Below are positions 35,563-44,598 of a DNA stretch of 64,000 nt, one piece after another. The notes beneath the pieces were generated by a model. That model worked only from the letters and a program-made list of their open reading frames with translations, ran no database searches and was not told the origin of the DNA. How positions within the stretch are numbered: the stretch's first letter is position 1; each line of letters begins with the position of its first letter. The position numbers and the translations under genes were made by a program. Source of the stretch: Qipengyuania_B thermophila (GTDB lineage: Bacteria > Pseudomonadota > Alphaproteobacteria > Sphingomonadales > Sphingomonadaceae); assembly GCF_004153605.1 (NCBI RefSeq), contig NZ_SDSI01000001.1, forward strand, positions 682,001-746,000. The letters are read 5' to 3'.

Positions 35563-35615
35563 AGAAGCCCGCACAAGACGCTGTGCCTCGGGACAATTGT
35601 TGCTAAGGTGGCCGC

Positions 35616-36947
35616 GTGACGAGCTTTCCGTGGACGGACGTGCTGATCATCCTCGCGCTCGTCGCGCTGAACGGCGTGTTCGCCATGTCGGAGCTGGCGC
35701 TCGTCTCGGCCCGTCCCGCCCAGTTGCGGGCGATGAAGGATCGCGGCAGCCGGGGGGCCGCAGCCGCGCTGGGCCTGATCGAACAGCCGGGCAAGTTCCT
35801 GTCCACCGTGCAGATCGGCATCACGCTGATCGGCATCGTGGCTGGCGCCTATTCCGGGGCGAGCCTGGGCCGGCCCTTGGGCGAGTGGTTGGCGGGTTGG
35901 GGCGTTCCGGCGGGGATCGCCGGGACAGCCGGATTTGCGCTGGTGATCGCGGTGACGACCTATGCCAGCCTGATCGTCGGTGAACTCGTGCCCAAGCAGA
36001 TCGCCCTGCGCGCGGCGCCGGCCATCGCCAGCGCCGTCGCCGTGCCGATGGGCGCGCTCGCCCGCGTCGCGGCTCCGCTCGTGTGGCTGCTCGACATTTC
36101 CTCGCGGCTGGTGCTGCGCGCCCTGCGCGTCCGCCCCGCCTCCGATGGCCGGGTTACGGCCGAGGAGATGCAGATGCTGTTCGCCGAAGCGACCCATTCC
36201 GGCCTGATCGAGCGGGAGCAGGGACAGATGCTGGCCGGCGTGATCCGGCTGGCGGAACGGCCGGTGCGCGAGGTCATGACCCCGCGCAAGGAGATCGACT
36301 GGCTCGACCAGCATGCCGACGGGGAGCGGATCCGGGCGACGATCGCGGCCAGCCCCCACTCGCTGTTGCCGGTGGCGGACGGGTCGGTCGACAGGATCGT
36401 CGGCATCGTGAAGGTGCGCGATGTTCTCGGCGCCATGCTGGAAAGCGGCGAGGTGCGGCTGGAAGAGCTGCTGAAGCGCGCCGAGGTCGTGCCCGACCGG
36501 CTGGACGCGATGGATGCGCTGCGCGTCCTGCAGCAGGCCGAAGTCGCCATGGCGATGGTGCATGACGAATACGGGCATCTCGACGGACTGGTCACGCCGG
36601 CCGACCTGCTCGCCACCATCGCCGGCAGCTTTGTCAGCGACCAGGAGGCGGGGCTTGCGCCGGACGTGGTGGAACGTGCCGACGGTTCGCTGCTGGTCGC
36701 CGGCAGCATGCCGGCCGATGCGCTCGCCGACCGGCTCGGCATCACCTACGGACCGGACCGCGACTTCGCGACGGTGGCCGGGTTCGTGCTGGCCGTGCTG
36801 AGGAAGCTCCCGGAGGAAGGGGAGCAGTTCGAGGAGCAGGGCTGGTCGTTCGAAGTGGTCGATCTCGACGGCCGGCGGATCGACAAGCTGCTGGTGCGGC
36901 CGGCTGCGGCGTCAGCGGACGAGGCTCACCAGAACGCGGCGGCCTGA
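35616..36947 (+). CDS. CNNM/CBS-domain protein, HlyC/CorC family
   Basis: A 443-residue integral membrane protein of the CorC/YfjD type, linked in other bacteria to Mg/Co export. It has DUF21/CNNM membrane domain (1-190; NGVFAMSELALVSARPAQLR, GELVPKQIALR), paired CBS domains (about 205-325; PVREVMTPRKEI, VHDEYGHLDGLVTPADLL) and a C-terminal CorC/HlyC transporter-associated domain (about 345-430). GTG start with AAGGTGG just upstream. The 3' end overlaps the glycosyltransferase by 22 bases. Confidence 0.92.
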   Translation: MTSFPWTDVLIILALVALNGVFAMSELALVSARPAQLRAMKDRGSRGAAAALGLIEQPGKFLSTVQIGITLIGIVAGAYSGASLGRPLGEWLAGWGVPAGIAGTAGFALVIAVTTYASLIVGELVPKQIALRAAPAIASAVAVPMGALARVAAPLVWLLDISSRLVLRALRVRPASDGRVTAEEMQMLFAEATHSGLIEREQGQMLAGVIRLAERPVREVMTPRKEIDWLDQHADGERIRATIAASPHSLLPVADGSVDRIVGIVKVRDVLGAMLESGEVRLEELLKRAEVVPDRLDAMDALRVLQQAEVAMAMVHDEYGHLDGLVTPADLLATIAGSFVSDQEAGLAPDVVERADGSLLVAGSMPADALADRLGITYGPDRDFATVAGFVLAVLRKLPEEGEQFEEQGWSFEVVDLDGRRIDKLLVRPAAASADEAHQNAAA

Positions 36948-37948
36948 GCGTTCTTGAGTTCGCGGTTCGCGGTCACCACCGGGACGAGGTTGAGGACGCT
37001 GGCCGCCACCGCCAGCGGGAACCGGACCACCGCCCGCCCCGGCGGCATGCGGCGCAAGGGGTCGAGGCGCTGGAAGAGCAGGCGCGAGGGCACGACCCAG
37101 CGCCGCTGGCCCATGCGCCGGCGGATCAGGCGGGCGATCCAGTCGGGCGTCTCCTGGTTCCATTCGCGGATCAGCGCACCGGCGTGGCTCGTCAGCTTCA
37201 GCGACCAGAGCTCCTCGATGATCCAGCCAAGCATCACCGTGCCGAGTGCGACCCGCTTCTCGTGGCGGAAGTAGCCGGCCAGCGTGTGGGCCTCGTAGTA
37301 GTGGGTCGGCTGCACCGGGCTGATCACGCGCTCTTCCCGGTTGGGTTCGGTGAAGCCGTTGGTCTTGATCATGGCCGACAGGAACCCGTCCTCTCCGGGC
37401 AGGGGCACGGGAAGCCAGATCTTGCGCGCCTCCGCCGCGCTCAGCGCGTAAAGCGACCCGTTGAGCGCGTTGGGCAGGCGGGCATCGCTCGACAGGCCGA
37501 GCGACAGGCGGTCCAGGACGGTCTTGCGCGGCTTGGCGTGCAGATCCTTGATCATGTACCCGGTGACAGCACGCGCCTGCGGGTTGGCGCCGAGCAGGTG
37601 CAGCAGTTCGGCAATGGCGTCCACCCGGGCGAAGGTGATGTCCGCGTCGCAGAAGACGAACACGTCGGTGTCGGCGGAGGCGACGTCGTGAACAACGGTG
37701 TTCCAGGCGCGGTTCTTGCCGCTTTCGGGGGTGACGATCACCCGGTGCCGGACCGCACCTTCGGCACCGAAGCTCGCGCGGAGCGCGGCGCGCGCGCGCT
37801 CCGCCGTGTCGTCGCTGCAGTCATTGGCATAGACGAGCACCTCGAACCGGTGGGGAGCCGCAAAAAGCGTCTGACGGGCGAGATCGGCAATCATCGGCCC
37901 GATCGACCCGCCTTCGTTCCGCGCCAGGATGGCGACCGTCACCAGCAT
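36926..37948 (-). CDS. Family-2-like glycosyltransferase
   Basis: A 340-residue GT-A fold enzyme. The N-terminus has MLVTVAILARNEGGSIGPMI and YANDCSDDTAERA; the metal-binding Asp motif is FVFCDADITFARVD; the acceptor side has PLPGEDGFLSAMIKTNG. The C-terminal third is Arg/Trp rich with a hydrophobic stretch that may touch the membrane. ATG 37948 has GGGGGAGG seven bases upstream. It stands apart from the 5-14 kb polysaccharide block, and its sugar and acceptor are unknown. Confidence 0.8.
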   Translation of the reverse strand: MLVTVAILARNEGGSIGPMIADLARQTLFAAPHRFEVLVYANDCSDDTAERARAALRASFGAEGAVRHRVIVTPESGKNRAWNTVVHDVASADTDVFVFCDADITFARVDAIAELLHLLGANPQARAVTGYMIKDLHAKPRKTVLDRLSLGLSSDARLPNALNGSLYALSAAEARKIWLPVPLPGEDGFLSAMIKTNGFTEPNREERVISPVQPTHYYEAHTLAGYFRHEKRVALGTVMLGWIIEELWSLKLTSHAGALIREWNQETPDWIARLIRRRMGQRRWVVPSRLLFQRLDPLRRMPPGRAVVRFPLAVAASVLNLVPVVTANRELKNAQAAAFW

Positions 37949-38083
37949 GCGCAAACCTCCCCCGGGTTCTCCTTCATGCGCTGCCACCGTGTGCAGAAGC
38001 GGAAGAAGGGGCGGCGTTTACAGGCATTTGGCAAAGGCCGCAGGGCAAGTCTTGCATCAATCCCGCATCGGGACAACCCACCC

Positions 38084-38116
38084 GGTGCGTGGTTCCGCGT
38101 GGGCGCGTGCCCCCGG
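38084..38116. repeat. 33-bp direct repeat, copy 1
   Basis: Starts GGTGCGTGGTT and ends GCGTGCCCCCGG. It matches copy 2 at 32 of 33 positions, at a spacing of 64 bases from start to start. It lies in the gap after bamF. Each copy contains a short GGGCGCGTGCCC hairpin-like core. Confidence 0.85.
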
Positions 38117-38147
38117 CCTTCTGCGCCGCTCCACGGTCAGCAGATCA

Positions 38148-38180
38148 GGTGCGTGGTTGCGCGTGGGCGCGTGCCCCCGG
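38148..38180. repeat. 33-bp direct repeat, copy 2
   Basis: Differs from copy 1 only at the twelfth base (G here, C there). It ends exactly at the base before the bamF stop codon on the opposite strand, so it forms the immediate 3' flank of the eight-gene operon. Confidence 0.85.
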
Positions 38181-38591
38181 TCAGCCCGGGATCACCGCCT
38201 GCGCCGACGCGCCTGCCCCTTCCGGAGCCGCGATGAGGTCGCGGGTCAGCACCGCCTTGTCGACCACGTTCGTCGCCGGTGCGCCCACGGACGAGCGGAT
38301 GCCCGGCTCCGCCCGTCCGGCGCGCCCGATCACGCCGCTCTCCACCGCGCTGCGCTGCGCCGGACCGCCGAACAGCGCCTCCAGCGTCTGCTGCGCCGGG
38401 CTGTCTGTGGCCGGGCGCGGAGCACCGGGGGCGGGGGGCACGAGGTTGAAGTCGGGCGGCACGACGAGCGGCGCCTGCCGCTGCACGGCGAATTCGTCGG
38501 GGCGTTCGCGTCCCAGCACGCCGGTCGAGCCGCACGCGCCGAGCAGGGTGCAGCCTGCGAGAAGGGCAACAAGGGTCGGGGAACGGGTCAT
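38181..38591 (-). CDS. bamF: BAM complex lipoprotein BamF-like (DUF3035)
   Basis: A 136-residue lipoprotein with lipobox LLGAC. The DUF3035 hallmark is RPDEFAVQRQAPLVVPPDFN followed by LVPPAPGAPRP. In Caulobacter this family (BamF) is part of the beta-barrel assembly complex. It is the last gene of the operon; its ATG overlaps the lspA stop (ATGA), so the signal peptidase that processes it is made just upstream. Confidence 0.88.
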   Translation of the reverse strand: MTRSPTLVALLAGCTLLGACGSTGVLGRERPDEFAVQRQAPLVVPPDFNLVPPAPGAPRPATDSPAQQTLEALFGGPAQRSAVESGVIGRAGRAEPGIRSSVGAPATNVVDKAVLTRDLIAAPEGAGASAQAVIPG

Positions 38592-39124
38592 GTCGTGGTC
38601 CTGTCTGGGCCGGCCGGTCCGGCGGGTGAGGGGGTGCGAGCGTCTCGCACGAAGAACGCGCGCAGCAGGATGATGACGACACCGACGGAGATCGCGGCAT
38701 CGGCAATGTTGAAGACGAGGAAGGGACGCCACTCGCCGATGTGAAAGTCGGCATAGTCGATGACGTAGCCGAAGAGAAAGCGGTCGCGGATGTTGCCGAG
38801 CGCGCCGCCGAGGATGAGCGCCAGGCCGAGGATCTCGCCCATGACGTGTTCGCGCATCATCCAGATGGTGACACCGACGGCGATGAGGAAGGTGACGACC
38901 ACCAGCACCCAGCGCATCGTGTCGCTCGTCGCCTGCAGCATGCCGAGCGACACGCCGTGGTTCTCGACCCAGCGCAGGTCGAAGAACGGCAGCACGTCGA
39001 TGACTCCGCGCTCCTGCAGCGCGAGGGGGCCGGACACGTACCATTTCACGAGCTGGTCGACGACAAAGATGCCGAGCGCAATGGACAGGCCGATGATCCG
39101 GTTGCGGGTGAGGACCGTTCTCAT
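38588..39124 (-). CDS. lspA: Lipoprotein signal peptidase LspA
   Basis: Inner-membrane aspartyl protease that cuts prolipoproteins. The 178-residue protein has four membrane segments, VDQLVKWYV, ENHGVSLGML (family ENxGxxFG), GGALGNIRDRFLFGYVIDYADF and FNIADAAISVGV; the two catalytic Asp lie in the last two. GNIRDR differs slightly from the common GNLIDR. Its ATG overlaps the ileS stop, the usual ileS-lspA pairing. Confidence 0.93.
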   Translation of the reverse strand: MRTVLTRNRIIGLSIALGIFVVDQLVKWYVSGPLALQERGVIDVLPFFDLRWVENHGVSLGMLQATSDTMRWVLVVVTFLIAVGVTIWMMREHVMGEILGLALILGGALGNIRDRFLFGYVIDYADFHIGEWRPFLVFNIADAAISVGVVIILLRAFFVRDARTPSPAGPAGPDRTTT

Positions 39125-42081
39125 GCCGCCGCTTCCAGCCGCAGCACGGCCTCCTCGCAGCGCGGGCACAGCGCGCCGTCGCCGCTCACCTCCGGCAGCA
39201 GCCGCCAGCAGCGGCCGCATTTGTGATCTCCTGTCCGTGTCACGCGCACGCCTGCGCTATCATCCCTCGTGACTGACGCCGTGATGAACAGTTCCGCCAG
39301 CAGCGCATCGGAAAAGCCGGGCGGAACATCGGCTGCGGCAACGGTGACCTGCGCCTCAAGCCCGGACCGGATCGTCTTGTTCCGCCGGAGCGGTTCGACA
39401 GCCTCCATGACGCGCCCCCTCAGCGCAAGCAGCCGCGCGAAGCGGTCGAGCAGCACACCGTCGAGCCATGCGGCCGGAAGATCGTGCAGTTCGAGCAAAT
39501 GGACACTGCCACCGGCCGGAAAGCGGCTCCGCCAAGCCTCCTCGGCGGTGAACACCAGAACCGGAGCGGCCATGCGGATCAGCGCGTGGAACAGGATGTC
39601 CATGACGGTGCGGCACGCGCGCCGGCGGACCGCGTCCGGAGCATCGCAATAGAGCACATCCTTGCGCACGTCGAAGTAGAACGCCGACAGGTCGTCGTTG
39701 CAGAATTCGCTCAGCACACGGACATAGGTGCTGAAGTCGAATTCCCGGATGGCCGTGCGCAGACCCGCGTCCACCTGCGCGAGACGGGCGAGGACGTAGC
39801 GTTCAAGCTCGGGCATGTCGCCGACCGCGAGCCGCTCGGCCTCGGTGAAGCCGTACAGCGCGCCGAGCAGGTAGCGGAAGGTGTTCCGGAGCTTGCGGTA
39901 CTGGTCGCCGACGCCTTTGAGGATCTCGTCGCCGATACGGTGATCCTCGGTGAAGTCGACCGACAGCGCCCACAGGCGGATAATGTCCGCGCCGTAGGTT
40001 TCCATCACCTTCAGCGGGTCGACGGTGTTGCCCAGGCTCTTGCTCATCTTGCGCCCGTCGGCGGCCATGGTGAACCCGTGGGTCAGCACCTGATTGTAAG
40101 GCGCGCGGCCCCGCGTACCACAGGATTGCAGCAGCGAGGACTGGAACCAGCCGCGATGCTGGTCACTGCCTTCGAGATACAGGTCCGCGGGCCAGGAGAG
40201 GTCCGGCCAGCGGCCCGATTCCAGGACAAAGGCGTGAGTACAGCCCGAATCGAACCAGACATCGAGGATGTCCGTCACCATCTCGAAGTCGTCGGGCGCG
40301 TGGGCCGGGCCCAGCAGCGCGGCCTTGCGGTTCTCGTCCCAGCCGTCGACGCCGTGCTCGCGGATGGCGGCGACGATGCGGGCGTTGACCTCAGGGTCGA
40401 CCAGATAGTCGCCCGTGCGCCGGTCGATGAAGAGGGTGATGGGAACGCCCCAGGCGCGCTGGCGCGACAGCACCCAGTCGGGCCGCCCTTCCACCATCGA
40501 ACGGATCCGGTTGCGGCCCTTTTCCGGCACGAAGCGGGTGTCCGCAATGGCGGCGAGGGCAAGCTCGCGCAGGGTGGGGCTGGCGCACCGGCCCTCGTCA
40601 GCCGGGTCGAGGGCGCCGCCCTCGCCCTCCCAGCGCTTCTCCTGCCGGGTCTTGGGGGAGACGTGCGTCAGCACCTTGTCCATCGGCACGAACCATTGCG
40701 GTGTGCAGCGGTAGATGACCTTCGCCTTGGAGCGCCAGCTGTGCGGGTATGAGTGGCGGTATTCGGATGCCGCCAGCAGCGCACCCGCCTCGCGCAGGTC
40801 CGAGCAGATCGGCCCGTCCGGCGCGTTGAACTTCGCGTTGATGACGCTGCCCTGCCCGCCGAGCCATGCCCAGTCGTCGCGGTAGCGTCCGTCCGCCTCG
40901 ACCGCGAACACGGGATTGATCCCATGCGCCTTGCACAGCTCGAAATCGTCCTCGCCATGGTCGGGCGCCATGTGAACGAGGCCGGTGCCGCTGTCGGTGG
41001 TGACGAAGTCGCCGGGGAGCAGCGGGCGCGGGGTGGCGAAGAACCCGCCAAGATGGTGCATCGGGTGGCGGACCAAGGTGCCGGCGAGGTCGGAGCCTAA
41101 TATCCGCCGGCCAAGAGGCAGAGGTTCCGCGTCATTGAATTCCACGATCTCAGAATACGGACCGGACTGATCAGAAAATGTCGTTGTTCTTTTCCGGCCA
41201 CGTAAGCGAAGCCATGCCGCAGTTAACAGCGATTCTGCAATAAGAAGCTTCTTACCCTCCCATTCAACAATTCGGTAGTTAGTGGTCGGCCCGTAAGCGA
41301 TCGCCTGATTAACCGGAATGGTCCAAGGCGTCGTGGTCCAGATCACCGCATGCGCACCGACCAGTTCCGGGATCGGCGACTCCTCGATCTCGAACGCCAC
41401 GTCCACCTGGGTGGAGACGATGTCCTCGTACTCGACCTCAGCCTCGGCCAGCGCGGTGCGTTCCACCGGCGACCACATCACCGGCTTGGCCCCGCGGTAC
41501 AGCTGCCCGCTCTCCGCGAACTTCAGCAGTTCGGCGACAATGGTCGCCTCCGCCTCCGCGTCCATGGTCAGATACGGGTTGTCCCAGTCGCCCAGCAGGC
41601 CGAGGCGCTTGAGCTGTTCGCGCTGCACATCGACCCAGTGCGCGGCATAGGCGCGGCATTCGGCGCGGAACTCCGCGGGCGGGACCGCATCCTTGTCGCG
41701 CTTCTGCTTGCGGTACTGCTCCTCCACCTTCCACTCGATCGGCAGGCCGTGGCAGTCCCAGCCGGGCACGTATGGCGCATCCTTGCCCAGCAGGGATTGC
41801 GTGCGCACCACCATGTCCTTCAACACATGGTTCAGCGCGTGGCCGATATGCATGTCGCCATTGGCGTAGGGCGGGCCGTCGTGGAGGATGAACTTCTCGC
41901 GCCCCCGGCGCGCCTCGCGCAGCGCCTCGTAGAGCCGTTCCTCCTGCCAGCGGGCGAGGATCAGCGGCTCCTTCTGCGGCAGCCCGGCCTTCATCGGGAA
42001 GTCGGTGCGCGGCAGGAACACGGTGTCGCGCCAGTCGCGGGCGGCGCCGTCGGAGGGAGAGGGTCTGGCCGGATCGGTCAT
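39121..42081 (-). CDS. ileS: Isoleucyl-tRNA synthetase
   Basis: Class I aminoacyl-tRNA synthetase, 986 residues. HIGH is at 78-81 (DMHIGHALNH), KMSKS near 677 (GRKMSKSLGNTVDP), the CP1 editing domain lies between, and a C-terminal zinc finger (CGRCWRLLPEVSGDGALCPRC) closes the protein, as in the long bacterial form. ATG 42081 overlaps the ribF stop. Residues about 264-328, in the editing domain, are coded by a distinctly AT-richer patch (41097-41290) with codons unlike the rest; the reading frame is intact. Confidence 0.97.
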   Translation of the reverse strand: MTDPARPSPSDGAARDWRDTVFLPRTDFPMKAGLPQKEPLILARWQEERLYEALREARRGREKFILHDGPPYANGDMHIGHALNHVLKDMVVRTQSLLGKDAPYVPGWDCHGLPIEWKVEEQYRKQKRDKDAVPPAEFRAECRAYAAHWVDVQREQLKRLGLLGDWDNPYLTMDAEAEATIVAELLKFAESGQLYRGAKPVMWSPVERTALAEAEVEYEDIVSTQVDVAFEIEESPIPELVGAHAVIWTTTPWTIPVNQAIAYGPTTNYRIVEWEGKKLLIAESLLTAAWLRLRGRKRTTTFSDQSGPYSEIVEFNDAEPLPLGRRILGSDLAGTLVRHPMHHLGGFFATPRPLLPGDFVTTDSGTGLVHMAPDHGEDDFELCKAHGINPVFAVEADGRYRDDWAWLGGQGSVINAKFNAPDGPICSDLREAGALLAASEYRHSYPHSWRSKAKVIYRCTPQWFVPMDKVLTHVSPKTRQEKRWEGEGGALDPADEGRCASPTLRELALAAIADTRFVPEKGRNRIRSMVEGRPDWVLSRQRAWGVPITLFIDRRTGDYLVDPEVNARIVAAIREHGVDGWDENRKAALLGPAHAPDDFEMVTDILDVWFDSGCTHAFVLESGRWPDLSWPADLYLEGSDQHRGWFQSSLLQSCGTRGRAPYNQVLTHGFTMAADGRKMSKSLGNTVDPLKVMETYGADIIRLWALSVDFTEDHRIGDEILKGVGDQYRKLRNTFRYLLGALYGFTEAERLAVGDMPELERYVLARLAQVDAGLRTAIREFDFSTYVRVLSEFCNDDLSAFYFDVRKDVLYCDAPDAVRRRACRTVMDILFHALIRMAAPVLVFTAEEAWRSRFPAGGSVHLLELHDLPAAWLDGVLLDRFARLLALRGRVMEAVEPLRRNKTIRSGLEAQVTVAAADVPPGFSDALLAELFITASVTRDDSAGVRVTRTGDHKCGRCWRLLPEVSGDGALCPRCEEAVLRLEAAA

Positions 42082-43016
42082 CGCGTGCCGGCGGATAAGA
42101 GGCTTCGTGCCTGCGCGCAATCGCGTTCCATCTGGGCCGTCAGCGCGTCCAGACTGGCGAAGCGCGCCTCGCCGCGCAGGAAGTGGTGGAAGGCAACCTC
42201 GATCTCCTGCCCGTACAGGTTTCCGGCGAAGTCGAAGAAGTAGGGCTCCAGCAGCTCCTTGGGCGGCGCGAACTGCGGCCGGATGCCCAGATTGGCCGCC
42301 CCCTGCAGGATCTCTCCCGTGGCGAGCACCCGGCCGGTCACCGCATACACGCCGTAGGCGGGTCGCAGGTAGTTCTCCATCGACAGGTTGGCCGTCGGGT
42401 AGCCGATGCTGCGTCCGCGCTTGTCGCCGTGCTCGACGACGCCGCGGACGGCGAACGGACGGGTGAGCAGGCGCGCAGCCTCTCCCGGGTCGCCCGCCCG
42501 CAGCGCAGCGCGGATGCGGCTGGAGGAGACCGGCATGTCCCCATCAAGCACGGCCTCCACCGTGCGCACGGTGAGGCCGAGCGGCTCGCCCGCAGCACGC
42601 AGCAGCGCGACGTTGCCGCGCGCCCCCTTTCCGAAGGTGAAGTCGGTTCCGGTGACGACGCCGTGTGCGCCCAGCCGGCCGAGCAGCAGCTCGGTGACGA
42701 ACGCCTCCGCCGTGGTCGCCGCCAGCGCGGCGTCGAAATGGAACACCAGCATCGCGGTTGCGCCGGCGGCGAGATACAGTTCGTGACGCTGCTCCAGCGT
42801 CGTCAGGCGGAACGGGGGCACATCCGGCTTGAAGAACCGCACCGGATGGGGGTCGAAGGTGGCGACGATGACCGGGCGGCCTTCGCGGCGCGCCCACCCG
42901 ATCGCCTCGGCCGCAACCGCCTGATGTCCCCGGTGAAAGCCGTCGAAATTGCCCAGCGCGATGATCGCGCCCCGCAAAGGGTCGGGCAGACGCTCGCGAT
43001 GGTCGAGCCAGCGCAT
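42078..43016 (-). CDS. ribF: Bifunctional riboflavin kinase / FAD synthetase RibF
   Basis: Makes FMN and FAD. The 312-residue protein has an N-terminal nucleotidyltransferase half (LGNFDGFHRGHQ, FDPHPVRFFKPD, GTDFTFGKGARG, SSSRIRAAL) and a C-terminal flavokinase half (GRSIGYPTANL, YGVYAV, NLGIRPQF). The ATG shares one base with the folA stop and its own stop overlaps ileS. Flavin made here serves the neighbouring ETF and PdxH enzymes among others. Confidence 0.95.
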   Translation of the reverse strand: MRWLDHRERLPDPLRGAIIALGNFDGFHRGHQAVAAEAIGWARREGRPVIVATFDPHPVRFFKPDVPPFRLTTLEQRHELYLAAGATAMLVFHFDAALAATTAEAFVTELLLGRLGAHGVVTGTDFTFGKGARGNVALLRAAGEPLGLTVRTVEAVLDGDMPVSSSRIRAALRAGDPGEAARLLTRPFAVRGVVEHGDKRGRSIGYPTANLSMENYLRPAYGVYAVTGRVLATGEILQGAANLGIRPQFAPPKELLEPYFFDFAGNLYGQEIEVAFHHFLRGEARFASLDALTAQMERDCAQARSLLSAGTR

Positions 43017-43525
43017 CAGACCGCCACCCGGCCGTGGCGCCGACGCTCGCGCGTGTAGGTGAGGAAGGAGAACGCCGGCTGCGTGGCGGTGGCCGGATGA
43101 TCCTCGCGCACGCGTTCCACCCACTCCGGCCCCAGCGGCGGCATCACCGTGTCGCCGGCGTAATCGGCGTGCACGGCGGTGAGTTCGACCCGCTGGCTGC
43201 GCGGCAGCAGCAGGGCGAAGATCTCGGCGCCGCCGATCACCGACACCACGCCGTCGCCCGCAAGGGCGAGCGCTTCGTCCACGCTATCCGCGACCTCGCA
43301 GCCCTTCGCGCGCCAGCCTGCCTGCCGGGTGAGGACGATGTGGCGCCGGTTCGGGAGGAGGCCGGGCAGACTGTCGAAGGTCCGCCGCCCCATGACCATC
43401 GGCGTGCCCATGGTCAGGCGCTTGAACCGCCGCAGGTCGTCCGGCAGGTGCCAGGGCAGCGTGCCGTCGCGGCCGATGACGCCGTTGCGGGCGCGGGCAT
43501 AGAGACACACGATCTCCTGCGTCAC
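43016..43525 (-). CDS. folA: Dihydrofolate reductase
   Basis: NADPH-dependent reduction of dihydrofolate. The 169-residue protein has RNGVIGRDGTLPWHLPDDLR (the loop and catalytic acidic residue), MVMGRRTFDSL, VLTRQ and VIGGAEIFALLLP. The GTG start overlaps the purK stop (GTGA). Placing folA between purine and flavin genes puts one-carbon and cofactor supply in one message. Confidence 0.94.
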   Translation of the reverse strand: MTQEIVCLYARARNGVIGRDGTLPWHLPDDLRRFKRLTMGTPMVMGRRTFDSLPGLLPNRRHIVLTRQAGWRAKGCEVADSVDEALALAGDGVVSVIGGAEIFALLLPRSQRVELTAVHADYAGDTVMPPLGPEWVERVREDHPATATQPAFSFLTYTRERRRHGRVAV

Positions 43526-44598
43526 GTCCGGTGTCCTCCCGTGCCGCCGCGCCAGAGCCGGGTCACATGGCCCATCTTGCGCCCCGGCAAGGCGTCCTTC
43601 TTGCCGTAGAGGTGGAGATGGGTGTCCGGCTGCGACAGCCAGTCATGCGCCTCGTGCAGGCGAGGGCCGATGATGTTGTGCAGCGCGATCCGGTCGGCAA
43701 CCGTCCGCGTGTCGCCCGCAGGCAGGCCGCAGATCGCCCGGATGTGCGCATCGAACTGGCTCGTTGCGGCGCCTTCGATGGTCCAGTGCCCGGAATTGTG
43801 CACCCGCGGCGCCATCTCGTTGAACACCGGCCCCTCTAGTGTGGCGAAGAACTCGAGCGTCAGCACGCCGACATAGTCCAGAGCGTCAGCCACCTGCGCG
43901 GCAAGTGCGCGGGCCGCCCCTGTCTGCGCCGTCACGCAGGCCGGCGCCGGAAGGGTCGAGGTCGCGAGCATCCCGTCCCGGTGCACGTTGTGCGGGCTGT
44001 CCCAGAACCGGTGGTCGCCCGTCCGGCTCCGCACGAGGAGCACGGAAAACTCGGCCTCGAACTCGACCTGCTTCTCGCAGATCAGCGGGACCTGCGGCAG
44101 GTCCAGCGCCGCAGCCTCGGCGCGGCTGCCGATGCGCCACTGGCCCTTGCCATCATACCCGTCGCGCCGGGTCTTGAGGATGGCTGGCGTGCCCAGCTGT
44201 TCCAGCGCGGCGTCGAGATCTGCGGGCGTATCCACCGGGACGAAAGGCGCCGGCGTGCCCCCAAGGCCGGCGACGAAGCGCTTCTCCTGCAGCCGGTCCT
44301 GCGCCACCTCCAGCGCGCGCACGGGCGCGGCGAGCTTCGGGGCGAGAGCGGTCAGGGGGGCGGTGGGCACGTTCTCCCACTCCCAGGTCACGACATCGCA
44401 GCGGTCGCCGAAGCGGGTCAGCGCCGCCATGTCGTGCCAGTCGTCGTTGCACCAGCCGGCGCTGACCTCCGCCGCGACCGAAGGGGTTTCCGGTGAATAG
44501 ATCAGCACGCGGTAGCCAAGCTGCGCCGCCGCCAGACTCAGCATCCGGCCCAGCTGTCCGCCACCGAGAATGCCGATCGTCGCGCCCGGCGCCAGCAT
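43522..44598 (-). CDS. purK: 5-(Carboxyamino)imidazole ribonucleotide synthase PurK
   Basis: ATP-grasp enzyme that carboxylates AIR in purine synthesis. The 358-residue protein has IGILGGGQLGRMLSLAAAQLG, TWEWENVP (from family TyExEN), ILKTRRDGYDGKGQ and NEMAPRVHNSGHWTIEGA. The ATG shares one base with the purE stop. Works directly with PurE. Confidence 0.95.
   Translation of the reverse strand: MLAPGATIGILGGGQLGRMLSLAAAQLGYRVLIYSPETPSVAAEVSAGWCNDDWHDMAALTRFGDRCDVVTWEWENVPTAPLTALAPKLAAPVRALEVAQDRLQEKRFVAGLGGTPAPFVPVDTPADLDAALEQLGTPAILKTRRDGYDGKGQWRIGSRAEAAALDLPQVPLICEKQVEFEAEFSVLLVRSRTGDHRFWDSPHNVHRDGMLATSTLPAPACVTAQTGAARALAAQVADALDYVGVLTLEFFATLEGPVFNEMAPRVHNSGHWTIEGAATSQFDAHIRAICGLPAGDTRTVADRIALHNIIGPRLHEAHDWLSQPDTHLHLYGKKDALPGRKMGHVTRLWRGGTGGHRT

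Noticed and set aside
38084..38180. The 33-bp repeats as a CRISPR array
   Set aside because: Only two copies, GC-rich unit with no typical repeat ends, and no cas genes anywhere in the window.
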